In this document: piece by piece, positions 1-11,605 of the stretch
Layout of the letters: each line of letters starts with the position of its first letter
Position numbering within the stretch: position 1 is the first letter of the stretch
Source of the DNA: Taxillus chinensis
Taxonomy: Eukaryota > Streptophyta > Magnoliopsida > Santalales > Loranthaceae
Direction of reading: 5' to 3'
Assembly: GCA_023512835.1 (NCBI GenBank)
Contig: CM042088.1
Span: 58,215,579 to 58,279,578 of the forward strand
DNA length: 64,000 bases
Program-made: the position numbers and the translations under genes
Notes under the pieces: generated by a model
The model's input: the letters and a program-made list of their open reading frames with translations, nothing else
What the model was told of the DNA's origin: nothing
Databases searched by the model: none

Positions 1-32
1 TAACTGAAAGACAAAGAAGATTAAACCCTGCC

Positions 33-2655
33 ATGAAAGAAGTAGTAAGAAAAGAAATTCTAAAATGGAAAAATGCGGGTATAATTTATGTTATTTCAGA
101 TAATGAGTGGGTGAGTCCGTTGCATGTTGTGCCCAAGAAAGGGGGTATGGCGGTGATTAAAAATGAGAAGAATGAATTGATCCCATCTCAGACTGTGACG
201 GGATGGAGAGTGTGTGTTGACTATAGGAAGCTGAATAAGGCCACTAGGAAGGATCACTTTCCCCTTCCTTTCATTGACCAGATGTTGGATAGGTTAGCTG
301 GCTATAGTCACTACTGCTTTTTAGATGGATACTCCGGGTATAATCAGATCATGGTTAAACCCGAAGACCAAGAAAAGACCACTTTCATATGCCTCTTTGG
401 CACATTTGCTTTTAGGAGGATGCCATTTGGGCTATGCAATGCACATGCCACCTTTCAAAGGTGCATGATGGCCATTTTCCAAGGCTTGGTGGAGGAGATC
501 ATGGAGGTTTTCATGGATGACTTTTCAGTGTTTGGTTCCTCCTACCAACAGTGTTTGAAAAATTTAGATGTGGTCTTAGAAAGATGTGAGGAGAAGGAAC
601 TAGTCCTAAATTGGGAAAAATGCCATTTTATGGTAACTAAGGGGATAGTTCTAGGGCACAAGGTGTCTTCACAAGGTTTGGAGGTGGACAAGGCAAAAAT
701 CTCCACTATTGAGACTTTGCCACCTCCAACAAATGAAAAAAGGGGTGAGAAGTTTTCTTGGCCATGCCTGGCTTTTATAGGAGATTCATTAAGGACTTCT
801 CTAAAATTGCAAAACCCATGAGTAGGCTGTTAGAGAAGGACACAAGCTTTGAGTTCAATGAAGATTGCTTAGAAGCTTTCAACATCCTCAAGGGTAAGTT
901 AGTCACTGCACCAGTTATAGTCACACCAGACTGGGCTCAACCTTTTGAGCTAATGTGTGACGCAAGTGACTATGCTGTGGGGGTAGTCTTAGGGCAAAGA
1001 CGTGATAAGGTGTTTAGGGTCATTTACTATGCTAGTAAAACCTTAGATGATGCTCAACAGAACTACACCACCACTGAAAAAGAGTTGCTGGCCGTGGTTT
1101 ATGGCTGCAACAAGTTTAGACCCTACCTTTTTGGGTATAAAGTAATTGTTTATACTGATCATGCAGCTTTGAAATATTTATTTGCTAAAAAGGAAGCCAA
1201 GCCATGCTTGATTAGGTGGGTACTCCTTTTACAGGAATTTGATCTTGAAATTAGAGACACAATGGGAGCCCTCAATTCTGTAGCTGATCACCTCTCTCGT
1301 GTGGAGAATGCACCTAAGTCTTTACCCATTGTAGATGACTTTCCTGATGAGAAGTTGTTTGAGGTGCACCAGCTTCCTTGGTTTGCTGATATAACAAACT
1401 ATTTAGCCACTGGGTTTATACCCAAGCAATTGGACTACCATCAGCGAAAGAGGTTGGTAGTGGATGCTAAGAAATACATTTGGGAAGACCCTATTCTCTA
1501 TAGGAGGTGTCCAGACCAAATAATTAGAAGGTGTATTCTTGAGGAGGAGATAGATGACATTACCATTGTCATTCATCACATTATGGGGGCCACTTTGGGG
1601 TGCAGAGAACTGTGGCTAAGATCATGCAGTGTGGCTTTTATTGGCCTCACATGGTGAAAGACACCTATGTCTTCATCAAAACCTGTGATAGATGTCAAAG
1701 GGTAGGTGGTCTATCTAGGAAGAATGAGATGCCATTAACTGGAATTCTTCCAGTTGAAATTTTTGACATATGGGGCATTGATTTTATAGGGCCATTCCCC
1801 AATTCTGATGGGTATTCATATATCCTATTGGCTGTGGATTATGTGTCAAAGTGGGTAGAAGCTATACCAACCAGAGTGAATGATGCTAGAGTAGTGACTC
1901 ACTTCCTTACCAGAAATATCTTTAGCCGATTTGGGACACCAAGGGCTATAATTAGTGATGAGGGTAGTCATTTCTGCAATAAACTGTTTGACAAGTTGTT
2001 GAACAAATATGGGGTAACTCATAGGAAGTCTTTAGCTTACCACCCACAAGCTAATGGACAAGCAGAGGTGTCCAACAGAGAGATTAAAGCCATACTAGAG
2101 AAAACTGTTGCAGCAAATAGGAAAGACTGATCTCAAAGGCTTGATGAAGCCTTATGGGCCTATAGGACAGCCTATAAAACTCCCATTAGGATGTCACCTT
2201 ACCGTATTCTTTATGGGAAGGCTTGTCACTTACCTGTGGAATTAGAGCACAAGGCTCACTGGGCCTTGAGGAAGTTAAATTTTGATCCACAAGAGGCCAA
2301 AGAGCTTAGGATGACTCAATTAATTGAATTAGATGAGTTCAGGATGGATGCCTATGAAAGTGCTAAAATTTATAAAGAAAGAACCAAGAAATGGCATGAT
2401 AGGAAATTAACCAATGAACCTTTAACCTTGGGGCAGAAAGTTCTCTTATTTAACACAAGGTTAAGGCTATTTCCTAGAAAATTAAGGTCCAAGTGGATGG
2501 GACCTTTTGTGATAGTTGATAAGAAGCCATATGGGAGCTTTGAGCTCCAAGCTGAAGATGGCAAAAAATTTTGGGTGAATGGCAACAGACTGAAACCATA
2601 CTTTGATCCAACACAGAGGGAGATTGTTGATTCCCTCTCTTTCACCACCTCATGA
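33..2655 (+). pseudogene. pol: Athila pol: RT, RNase H, integrase (frameshifted)
   Basis: This polyprotein would copy the element RNA into DNA and integrate it. RT covers about 33-750 and carries the catalytic FMDD box at 510-521. RNase H covers about 900-1310 ([17 protein letters not shown]). The integrase zinc-finger region lies at about 1560-1710. The integrase core has its acidic residues at 1780-1782 (Asp), 1957-1959 (Asp) and 2065-2067 (Glu), spaced 35 residues apart between the last two as expected for DDX35E. Breaks: small indels near 745-775, a frame change near 1586, and a TGA stop at 2128-2130 where the family has tryptophan. The frame then stays open to 2655. The catalytic residues are intact but the protein cannot be made in one piece. 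RT continues from sequence left of the window, so the ATG at 33 is not a true start. Confidence 0.92.
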
Positions 2656-3483
2656 TCTTAATTGAAAGTCTAGCTACGGACTTTAAATAAAGCCGGTTGG
2701 GAGGCAACCCAATGTTTTATTTTATTTATTTTTTATTCAATAATTTTGTTTGCAAGCTAACCCTGGTGCAGTAGATTTTGTTTCTTTCTTGACTAACCAT
2801 TTGTAGGATGAGCCAAAATTATTGGGCCTTGGACTTCTGAATTTATTTTAAGGAACAAGTCCTGGAGCAAGGAACAAGTGAAGCCCACAAGTACTTGAGT
2901 TTAAGCCCAACGAAATGGCGTGCAAGTATAGAAGTTGATCCATACTGCAAAAGAAACTCAGAGGAAAATTTTGGGATCATGTGGGCCTGCACGCCATATT
3001 GCACGCCAAATGACCAAATGGCGTGCACCTCTTTTGCTTCTGCAACTTCCTGGTCCAGTAGATAAACATTACATGAAGCACTTTACTTCTTGCACGCCAA
3101 TTGCTAGCTGTCATCTGAAGGGATAAAAATGCAAAATACCAATTTTGGACCTCCTAGAAGCTTCAACGATATCACGTGCAGAAGAGACTATTGCTTTACA
3201 GCTCATAAGGGACCCACCACCAAAATTTGGGACGATTCTGACCTGAACGCCAATTCACCCATATGACGTGCAAGGGTTAAAATGGTCCAAACGCCCTAAA
3301 AATTGGAGGACACATGTATGATCCAAATTGGGACACTTCTTCTTCTGCACGCTATAAATAATGAGGCCGAGAGCTAGGTCATTCACACTAAAAACTCATT
3401 TCTAGATCTGCAATTTGTGAAGCTCTGGTTCTTGCTGCTCTAGCCACATTCTATCTTTCTTTTCTCTAAATTCCTAAAGCAAG
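2656..3483 (+). repeat. Athila A spacer between pol and the extra ORF, rich in a 9-bp motif
   Basis: This is noncoding sequence between the pol stop and the next ATG. It contains the nonamer TGGCGTGCA or its reverse complement TGCACGCCA at 2916, 2988, 3000, 3019 and 3091, with near-matches at 3244 and 3264. The same motif clusters in the LTR of this element at 7538-7719. I see no ORF with family resemblance here. The region could hold a promoter or splice acceptor for the downstream ORF, but that is inference. Confidence 0.6.
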
Positions 3484-5758
3484 ATGGTGCGCACAAGGAG
3501 ATCAGGCAAGGAAGAAGTTCATTCATCCAGTTCTTCCCGCAGTGAGGATGGGGAGATGTGCCTGGGGCATGCTTTGGATCTAAGTGCCTTGGAGGAATCA
3601 GACCTGGGATGGTCAAGTGAGGTGGCTTTAAAGCTTCAAAATCTTGGGTTAGTAAGGTTAGTTTCAGCCAGATGTGCCGTTTATTATCCTGCTTTGCATG
3701 AGTTTTATCATTCCATTTACTTAAATGAGGAGGAGGATGCAATTCTAGGGTAGGTGCAGGGGGTGTATATTCGTATCACACCTGAGACAATTAGGGAGAC
3801 CTTTAACCTTCCTGTACCTACTGACCACCTCCCTCACCTGACCTTAGGGGAGTATGGTACTGCCTTAAATTATGCAAAACGTTCTGAGAGGAGGAGGCAA
3901 TTTACTAAAAATGGCTTTGTGGGAAAAACTAGATGTTTAGCTCATCTGGTAGGAAAGTGCTTGCTGTTGCAAGCTAGTGGAAAGGATGGTGTGCCTATGA
4001 CCCATCTTGCATTCATGTATAGCATTGACCATATGTTAAATGTGGACTGGGCTGCTGCCATTTTCAATTGGTGGAAGAAAAACTTGACAAAGAGGGTATA
4101 TGGCAGAATGTTATGTGTTATTTTTCAGAGCCAGCATGCTCAGCATTTTGCCCATTTAGACAACACACCATTCCCCTCTCAATGGGTTTTGAGAGTACTG
4201 CATACTAAAGGCGGTTTGGGAGTCAGTACAAGAGGTCATTGGGAAACCAGTGTTCCTCCTCCATCACAGCCATCTAGGCACAACGTTCATGTGGAGAGAT
4301 CCACTGACTTTGCGCGAGACACCTCCACTCCATTAGATGAAAGGAAACAAACCCTATTCAGGCTTACTGCCATGTATATGTAGTATAACGTGCACAAGGA
4401 AGATGTGTTTAACTTCTTTCAAGGTATCAGTGGCCAGGTGGTAAGTGAGGTAGAAGTTATTAATTGGGCATTTACAAATGGACATATTCAGAGTGCTCAG
4501 TTTGAAGAGTTAATGGCACTTGTCTCTCAAGACCAGCATGCTACTTCTAGACCGTCAGCTAGAGCATGGGAAGCCCCTGAAGCTCTTGCTATTGAATCTA
4601 CTGACGCATGGAGAAAAGAAACACAAGAGCTTAGGGAGGCCAACGCTAGAACTCAACGTGAAGTTAAAGCCTTAAGGAAGAACAACAAGGAAGTCAAAGG
4701 CCTTCTAGGAAAAATTTGGAAGGCCTTGAGCAAGAAGAAAGCATCCAAACACTCTCTCGTAGTGGAGATATCTGAAGAAGACTTACCTTCAGTTCATGAA
4801 GACTCTTCTCATGCCCAGGAAGACCCACCACAACCAGAAACTTCAGCAGGGCACGTTTATTATCCAGAAGAGGCAGAGCCAGAAGTAGGGCATTCCCATT
4901 TTCAGCCCTTTATGGATCCTAACTATTCTCAGGCTATTGTGCCTATGGCGTTTCCTGTCTCATGGGGGCCATACATTCCTGCTGCACCTCAAGACCTGCT
5001 TGGAGAGCCTATACATTTGACCATAGATCCAGCCCTATCATCTGCTAAGAGTCAAACAGCATTTGAAGACTTCATTAACTCTTAGGTGTTAAGGGCTCGC
5101 TTTGCAAGGGACATGAACCTCTTCACCTCGTTTGTCCTTCAAAGGATCTTAGGCGATGAATATCTATACTCAGATGAGGTAGACTTATTTTGCAGGACTA
5201 TGTGTTTTGTTGTGGAGGCTGAGCCTCATAATTACCCACTGTCCCAGTATACCTCTATTATGTTGTGCGAGCTTTATGAGCAACCTTTGACTGAAAGTGT
5301 GTGGTGCCAGCGTATAAATGGTCAGAATGAAGGGCACCATCCTTGGCATGGTATGCACGAGGTGCTGATCCCTGTGCACATTGATTGTCACTATGTCTTG
5401 GTGCGTGTGGATTTGAGTGTAGGGCATGCGGTGCTTTATGATCCAAGCCAAGGCGAAGGGTTCACCAGAAGAAAGAGACGGCTTGTTCATGGGCTCATAA
5501 AAAGAATCAAGGATGCGATGAAAAAAAGAAGGATTGTTGCAGGACAAGCTCCCTCTTATTCACCTCAACGAAATGGAAATCCCTCAGCAGCCTGACCAAT
5601 TCAGCTGTGGGATTTTTGTTTGCTACTATATGATGGCTATTCTGCAATTGAGGGAAAACTGGGAAATACGCGGAGAAACCTCAGCTGATTTTGTTATGCG
5701 TGCACGTCGAATGGTGGCCAATGTTATCTACTATTACAGCTTGCCAACTGAGAGGTAA
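3484..5758 (+). pseudogene. Extra Athila ORF: plant-transposon-protein-like N-terminus plus Ulp1-type C48 protease domain
   Basis: One reading frame runs from the ATG at 3484 to 5595 and is interrupted only by three in-frame TAG codons (3751, 4381, 5083). It continues one frame over to 5758 after a slip in the A-run at about 5520-5527. The whole is about 757 codons. The N-terminal third resembles the putative plant transposon protein domain found in Athila env-position ORFs. A charged, probably coiled-coil segment follows (about 4600-4750). The C-terminus resembles Ulp1/SENP cysteine proteases, which cleave SUMO-like tags. The expected catalytic residues are present: His 5389-5391, Asp 5440-5442, Gln 5597-5599 and Cys 5606-5608 in a SCGIFVCYYM context. 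It occupies the position of the env-like ORF of Athila elements. Substrate and role are unknown. Confidence 0.75.
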
Positions 5759-7339
5759 GTATTTTCCTACTCCCTATTTCATGCCATGAGGACATAGCAT
5801 ATTTTAAGTGTGGTGTATTGGGGAGCGACTTTAGCCACTTGCTTGTCTTTTATGTTATGTGATTACATGTAAAAAAAATTGCATTATTATTTGAGTGATT
5901 TGCGTGTGGAGACATGGATATTAAGTATGCAACTTTGGCATAAAAATTTTACTTTTTGTGCCACATTAGTATCATGTTGTGATAAGGGTGTTAAAGTAGT
6001 TAAAATGTGCTCTGATTTGGTTTAATCATGTCTTTATCTTTTGAATGATATCACCATGTTTTTGGAGCTGAAGTTTGAATATTAGCTAAGCATAACATGC
6101 TAAGATAGACTTTAGTAACCCTTAAAGTTGAGTGACAAAAATAAAAAGAAAACATGAGAAAAGCTTCTTTTTAGCCCTTGAGTGACATTTATGGTTTATG
6201 GGTAATAGTTTGATCTGATACTCCTCTCTGCACTGAACATTAGTTATTTAATGGTAGGAGTCAAGTAAGCATGTGATTACTTATTAGTGCTCAGTGTTTG
6301 GTGTTTAGTTAGGATGCAAGACCTTTAAGTCACTTTGACTTCCTATGTATCCTAATTTTTGTTTGTTGTGTTGTAAATATAAAAGGCTGTGATATAGAAT
6401 GTGAAAAAGTCATCACTTAATTGGAAAATGGGATGTGAGACATCAATGAATTTCTGTCTCTCCTTATGTAGCAAAATGGCAAGGGGTATGCATTAGAAAA
6501 ATCAGTCTTATTTATGTGTTATGTGAGTAAAAAAAAGAGTGAATAATCCATCAAGGGAGAGCATAAAATGCAACCTTGTAAGGTTATTACTAAAAAAACA
6601 AAAAAAAAAACAAAAAAAAACAAAAAGAAAAGAAAAGAAAAGAAAAGAAAAGAAAAAAGGGATTCAAAATAAAAGCCACATTGGCTTGATGTTCATATGA
6701 GTAATTAGTTAGTTTGGTAGCCACATTGGCTGAGTTTTGTTTATTAGAGAGTGTTGAGCTCAATTCTTAGCTCATGGTTTTGTTTTATCAGTTATTAGAA
6801 TAGAGTGAGTTTATTGAGTTTAGACTAGCGTGTGAGTTCAAATAAAGTAGAATAGAGAGTGTGTTTTCTTTGATGAGCACAATAGGGAACTCTCATGATT
6901 GCTTGGCAAGTACTTAATCAATAGCTGATGGCAGATGTAGAGATAGAGTTTACCATCCTTTGTTAATTTATAGGTATGGGGCTTGAGATTAAAGAGAAAT
7001 AGAGAAGTCATATTTGAGTGAGGCAGCTTTATCCTTTGTGAGAACTTAAAGGGAAACTAGGTGCTGTTTTATCATGGACTGCTTGCTGATATCTGGATTT
7101 TCAGTAATGATATTGCATGGTTGTTGGACTTAAGGATATGGACATGACTGAACTAAGCTATAACTCATTTTAGTTGCTTAAATTCTCATTTCATCATGAT
7201 AGAGTTGCATGCTTGGGAAACCATGACTTTCGTTGATTGATATTTTATTTTTCTTCCCGTTTGACTGAGTGCTTATTTTATTTCTGCATGCTTGTATGTT
7301 TTTGCTTGAGGACAAGCAATGGTTCAAGTGTGGTGTATT
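5759..7339 (+). other. Athila A 3' noncoding region with A-rich tract and polypurine tract
   Basis: There is no supported gene here. The region holds a low-complexity tract of A runs and AAAAG repeats (6593-6657), a block at 6533-6590 almost identical to one in Athila E at 41683-41740, and two GCCACATTGGCT motifs near 6677 and 6719. The end, with GAGGACAAGC and TTCAAGTGTGGTG at about 7310-7336, is the usual sequence before an Athila 3' LTR and is taken as the polypurine tract region. Confidence 0.75.
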
Positions 7340-8848
7340 TGATAACGTGCATTTTATGCCGTTATTCTAGTGTTTATTTAGGGAGTTTAAGAGCATGATT
7401 AGAGCCTTATTGTATTATATTTCACATATATCTGCTCTAACCCCTAGGAAGATGCTATTTGAAAATACATGCGTTTTTAAGCTGTTTTGGTAGGTTTTGG
7501 AGATCACTTTGGACCATGTATATGGCCTCAAACCAATTGGCGTGCAGAACAAACATTTCTCCGCATGATATCCTCTATCTCCCATAAAAGTTTCAGAGCA
7601 ATCGGACGTGAACGCCAATTGGACTGAAATGGCGTGCAAGCATATTTTTGCTTATTTGCCCTCCACAAGATGCAAGGAAGCTTGGGGAAGAATTTTAGCT
7701 AATTTGGAGGTGCACGCCAATTGGGCATATACGTTCAAATTGACGTGTAGCCATATTTTTGCACCGATCCAGTCGTTTTTCTATGCTGATCATTCTTTCC
7801 TAAAGGGCCTTGTCCATATTGTGCTTGGATTGAGAGATTTTAAAGTTTGTAGTGTCATTTATCAAAACTACGTCGTTTTGATAAGATGGGCTAGGGTACA
7901 CTTTATAACACACATCAAGGCCCATCCATTCTCTATAAATAGAGGCTCTACACGTCCAAGGAGGGTGTGCAATTCATTCTACACGTTTTAGAGAGAGAGA
8001 GAGAGAGAGAGACGTTTTGGAGGCTGTTCCTGACCTAGGAGAGCAGCCGTCGCAGCCGTCGCGGATTTTGGAAACTTGGGTTGAAGCTTTGCTGTGCACG
8101 TGGATAAGAAGAAGATGTTGAGCTTTTCTGCTTTGTGTTTGCTTGTAATCATGCATGACTAGTCTTTTAATCTAGGGGAGCAATGTAGCCCCCTTGTTAC
8201 TGTGCTGAATTTATGAATATTGGATTTGGATGATTGAGTTTTACATGTTTTATGAATCTGTTCTTATTCTTTTATCTCTAGGAAGTATACACCTAGGATT
8301 CTTAGCCCTAGTCTGGGGCAGATTGAGATTCATAGCTTATTTGTAATTGGTGTGAACATTATCCTTTTGCAAGTAGGATTCATTGGCTTTGCATGTGTAT
8401 GTTTTGATGACCATTCAGACATACAACACTTAAAAGGACTTCAATGACCATTTGTAGTTCCTTGGCTTATGTTTAGCATGTTTTCAATTAAACAACCCCA
8501 ATACCATGAATCAGTAGAGATAACATAGGGAGGTGAAATTGTGACCCTAGATGCCTTTAATCCTTGAATCTTAATCCTAAAATCAATTTGCTTTCTTTGT
8601 TTATTCAGAAAACCAAATAAAAATTAGATCTTTAGTTATAAAAAGGAAAACTTTTTGCCAAGACATTTTATAGGGCAAGAGTAATTGGGTGTTTTGATTT
8701 AAAAACTAGAAAACTAGGCTAATCCCTGTGGGTTCGACTCCTTGCTTGCTGCTATTCTTTTAGTGCAAACTTAGGGAATTCATTATCTTGAAGAGAGATT
8801 TAACGACATTAGCTAGTTCTTTTAGGGAGGCTAAAAATCTGTTTGTCA
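7340..8848 (+). repeat. 3' LTR of Athila A
   Basis: It begins TGATAACGTGCA, a typical Athila LTR start directly after the polypurine region, and ends TTTGTCA just where chromovirus B2 sequence resumes. The length is about 1509 bp. A TATA box (TATAAATAG) lies at 7934-7942, followed by a (GA)n tract at 7991-8011. The conserved segment with TGTGGGTTCGACTCC at about 8726 lies near the end, as in other Athila LTRs. The nonamer TGGCGTGCA/TGCACGCCA occurs at 7538, 7630 and 7711, upstream of the TATA box. An alternative end at 8808 (TTTAACGACA) is possible, but 8848 fits the junction better. Confidence 0.85.
7934..7942 (+). promoter_or_regulatory. TATA box in the Athila A LTR
   Basis: TATAAATAG is about 600 bp into the LTR and is preceded by the nonamer cluster. 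This is the expected position for the U3 promoter that drives the element transcript. Similar boxes exist in the other LTRs (9405, 27562, 34916, 42910). Confidence 0.6.
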
Positions 8849-9080
8849 ATAGCATCGTGTCACCCCTTAGGGCACACAAAATCATGTCCTGGCTCTCACA
8901 GCCACGTGCCATCCAGGCACCAAATGCAATCATATCACACACAAGGACAAACTAGTGCCCTACATGCACACAAGCATACCACTAGCAATGCACCCCATCC
9001 CTATGTATGCTCCTAGGATGATCTAACTGACACCAAAATAACCTAGAACACATGTAAGTACTGCGTTGATCAGGCGCCCT
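8849..9080 (-). mobile_element. Chromovirus B2 internal leader/gag-upstream fragment (left piece)
   Basis: This stretch matches 54200-54421 of element B almost base for base (for example CCACGTGCCATCC, ACTGCGTTGATCAGGCGC), so it is the 5' internal region of a Tekay-type element on -. Athila A cuts it on the left at 8848 and a solo LTR interrupts it on the right at 9081. The rest of B2 would lie beyond A, outside the window. Confidence 0.85.
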
Positions 9081-11517
9081 TGTAAAGACTCGTATTTGGG
9101 TAGTTTTGAGAGATAGTCATTCTATGGGAATGTAACTATCTGGACGGTAGTGTAGTCGTCGATGTGAGCATTTTGACTGTACTTGGGCCCGATTCCGAGT
9201 CGGGGCCCCGTTTGACCCGATTGTTGACTTTTCAGGGTTTATTGGTTGACTTTGCGTTTGGGCGGTCATTTGGGTGTAATAATATCTGTTTAGTGTTTTG
9301 CTCATCATTTCGAGCGTTTTGACTGTAGTTTGACTCAATTTGGAGTTCGGGGCCTTGGAGGTCAATTATTGACTGGGTCAATGGTTGACTAGGTCAGGCA
9401 GAAATATAAATAGCAGAAAAAAAAAGAGGAAGCTTTCACTTTACGTTTCACGTTTGTGCGTTGAGAGAGAGAGAGCTTGAGAAAGAGCTTGGAGGCTTTG
9501 GCGATTTGGGGCGATTTGTGTTCGTGGAGCTCAAAGATTCACTTCAAGTAGGTGTCTTTGAACTTCTTATCTTGATTCTATGCTTGGTATGCACGAATTT
9601 ATCATGATTTATCAAATTGAGCATGAACCCTAGAATTTGGGGAAAACCAATTTTGGGTTAGATCTAATGGTTTAGCATAAGATTTGTAGTTAAGAACTAT
9701 TTTATATCATTATGGATATATGTTTCTGTGATTTTGGGGTTAATTAATTGTGTTTTTTATGAGGGTTGATAAGTCAACCATGGGAATTTGGGTTTAGATC
9801 TAGATTTCTAGAAATCTGGAATTTAATGCGTGTTTCTGTTGTTTCCGTGCGATTTAGAGGCGTTCTGGGCGCATTTTAAGGTAAATATCGCGATCATTGC
9901 GTAGAATGCGTGTTTGTGCGTGTCGGGGGGTTCTTTGGGTTGATTCCAGACGAAGAACAGGCAAAAACGACGATGAACAAGACCTGGGCGCGTTCATCGG
10001 GTCGAACTAACGAAAATCCGAAGTTCTGGGTCGTAGTTCGTAGACCCGTAGTTCGTAGGTCGAAGGTTCGTAGTTCGTAGGGTCGTAGTTCGTAGACCCG
10101 TAGTTCGAAGGTTCGTAGTTCGTAGGTTCAAAGGTTCGAAGTTCGTAGTTCGTAGGGTCGTAGTCCGAAGGTCGAAGATCGTAGCCTCGCTTCGAGTCTA
10201 CGAGGCGCGCTGCAGCTCCACACTCCGCAGCTACGAGTCGACTTTCCGCAGCTACGAGGCGCAGGTTCTGAGCTACGAGAGTCGCAGCTCCAACAGTGTA
10301 ACTGGACACTGCACAACACTGGATTGGACCTATTTACATCGTAACCTATACCCATCTATACAAGTAAAATACTTAAGTTACTATGTAAATAACGAAATAC
10401 CCCCCATTTGGATTCAAAGAAAAATACTAGAAAAATTAATTCCCACTCTTTCAAAATATGAAAATTGGGTTTTAGTGTAAAATCTCAGAAAAACCCAAAA
10501 GTTCGTAGTAGTGAATTTTTGGAAAGTGAGGTTAGACATCTCAGAAAAATCCCCAAAAATCAGATTATCTTAGTTATGCTATGAGAACCCAATGCCGGGA
10601 CTTTTGATTTCAAGAAAATAGCTGCTAAGGATACTTCCTTCATAAATCAAGGATTGAGGATTTACTTGTGACGACGCGGCTAGGTTCTAAAGGAAAGGTT
10701 GAGAATGACATACCATACTAATGTTAGTATGTTGGTGTGAGGTATTGGGGCATGGACTCCGTGACTTGTTTGGGTTCTCACCGTGTAGCACCGATGGTGC
10801 TATGTGGTTGACGTGGCAGGCATATGCATTGATGGCAGGCCTGTGTGGCGACTGTGGCCGGGCATATTACGTTGTGGACAGGCTAAGGCCTGAGTTGAGC
10901 CGTTGAGCTCGTGGAGCTAGGGCTGAGTGCCCTGAGCTGGGATCCCATGGAGGATCGTGGACAAGTTGTCCTGTGTGAACAGGCTATCCTGATGTCTGTT
11001 TGCAGGCTGAGTCCTGATGATTGTGCACACTACACGGTGCACGAGTACACTGAGCATATAGTATAAACTTATATGTGTTGCATGATGTGGAGTTTGGGGT
11101 CACCTATTGAGCTTGTCGCTCACCCCTACTTGTTGTTTACCCCTTTTCGGGTGTGACCCGAGACTAGTGGAAGACTTTCTTCCAGGAGGACGTGTCCACT
11201 ACTCTGATGTATGATACAGTACTGTATTCTGTATTTTATTATGTGTTGTATCCCGGACATGGGTCCGTGGACAGATGTATTTGTATACTGTTTGTGATGT
11301 GATGTCTGTATGACTGTTTGACTTATTATATGTATGATGATATATGGGAAAGTACAGGATTACCATTGATGTATGACTGTACAGGGTTGCATATTTGAGA
11401 TAGCACCCGCGGTGTAGTCTCCATTGGTGCTAGTCACCAACCCCTTGACCTATCGGGTGCGGGCAAGGGGAAGTCATGTACCCGGTTCCGGGTTCCCTGG
11501 AATTCGGGGGCGTGACA
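9081..11517 (+). repeat. Solo LTR of the Tekay/B chromovirus family with perfect TSD GCCCT
   Basis: It begins TGTAAAGACTCGTATTTGGG and ends GGGGGCGTGACA, the same ends as the LTRs of element B. The 5-bp duplication GCCCT flanks it at 9076-9080 and 11518-11522, and removing it restores the B leader sequence. The length is 2437 bp. A TATA box lies at 9405-9413 and a minisatellite at about 10018-10195. No PBS follows and no polypurine tract precedes it, so it is a true solo LTR formed by LTR-LTR recombination after insertion. Confidence 0.92.
10018..10195 (+). repeat. Minisatellite inside the solo LTR
   Basis: Degenerate tandem copies of a short unit around CGTAGTTCGTAG with GG/CCC/AAGG variants fill this block. 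It creates an artificial minus-strand frame rich in N-Y-E/D repeats that is not a gene. At the same LTR position other family members carry unrelated units (12881-12961 and about 12965-13085; 48170-48265; 55850-55915). Confidence 0.8.
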
Positions 11518-11605
11518 GCCCTCCCTACAGTTTTCCAAGTCACCTAGAATCAATTAATCACCCCTCACTAACCTAGGTCCACTAGACCATGCTCTGATAC
11601 CAACT
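11518..11605 (-). mobile_element. Chromovirus B2 leader next to its 5' LTR, with PBS
   Basis: This matches 54422-54509 of element B. It includes the reverse complement of TGGTATCAGAGC (11591-11602), a primer-binding site complementary to the 3' end of initiator methionine tRNA, separated from the LTR by about 3 bases. It continues from 9080 once the solo LTR is removed. Confidence 0.88.

Larger units (their letters stand above)
1..8848 (+). mobile_element. Athila-like Ty3/gypsy retrotransposon (element A), 5' part outside window
   Basis: The order is reverse transcriptase, RNase H, integrase, an extra ORF, a long noncoding 3' region, a polypurine tract and an LTR, all on +. The RT and integrase have the wording typical of the Athila lineage ([40 protein letters not shown]). 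Gag, protease and the 5' LTR would lie to the left of the window. At 8849 the sequence switches exactly to material homologous to 54200-54421, the leader of chromovirus B, so A was inserted into a chromovirus (B2). The left target duplication is out of view. Confidence 0.9.

Noticed and set aside
8851..9080. Possible tRNA or structural RNA gene
   Set aside because: It matches the leader of chromovirus B and has no cloverleaf; no tRNA gene was recognised anywhere in the window.
10018..10195. CRISPR-like array
   Set aside because: Repeats are adjacent and degenerate without unique spacers, and the DNA is plant nuclear.
10007..10355. Minus-strand frames rich in N-Y-E/D and R-S repeats
   Set aside because: They are produced by the LTR minisatellite; no start context, no family, and not conserved in other LTR copies.
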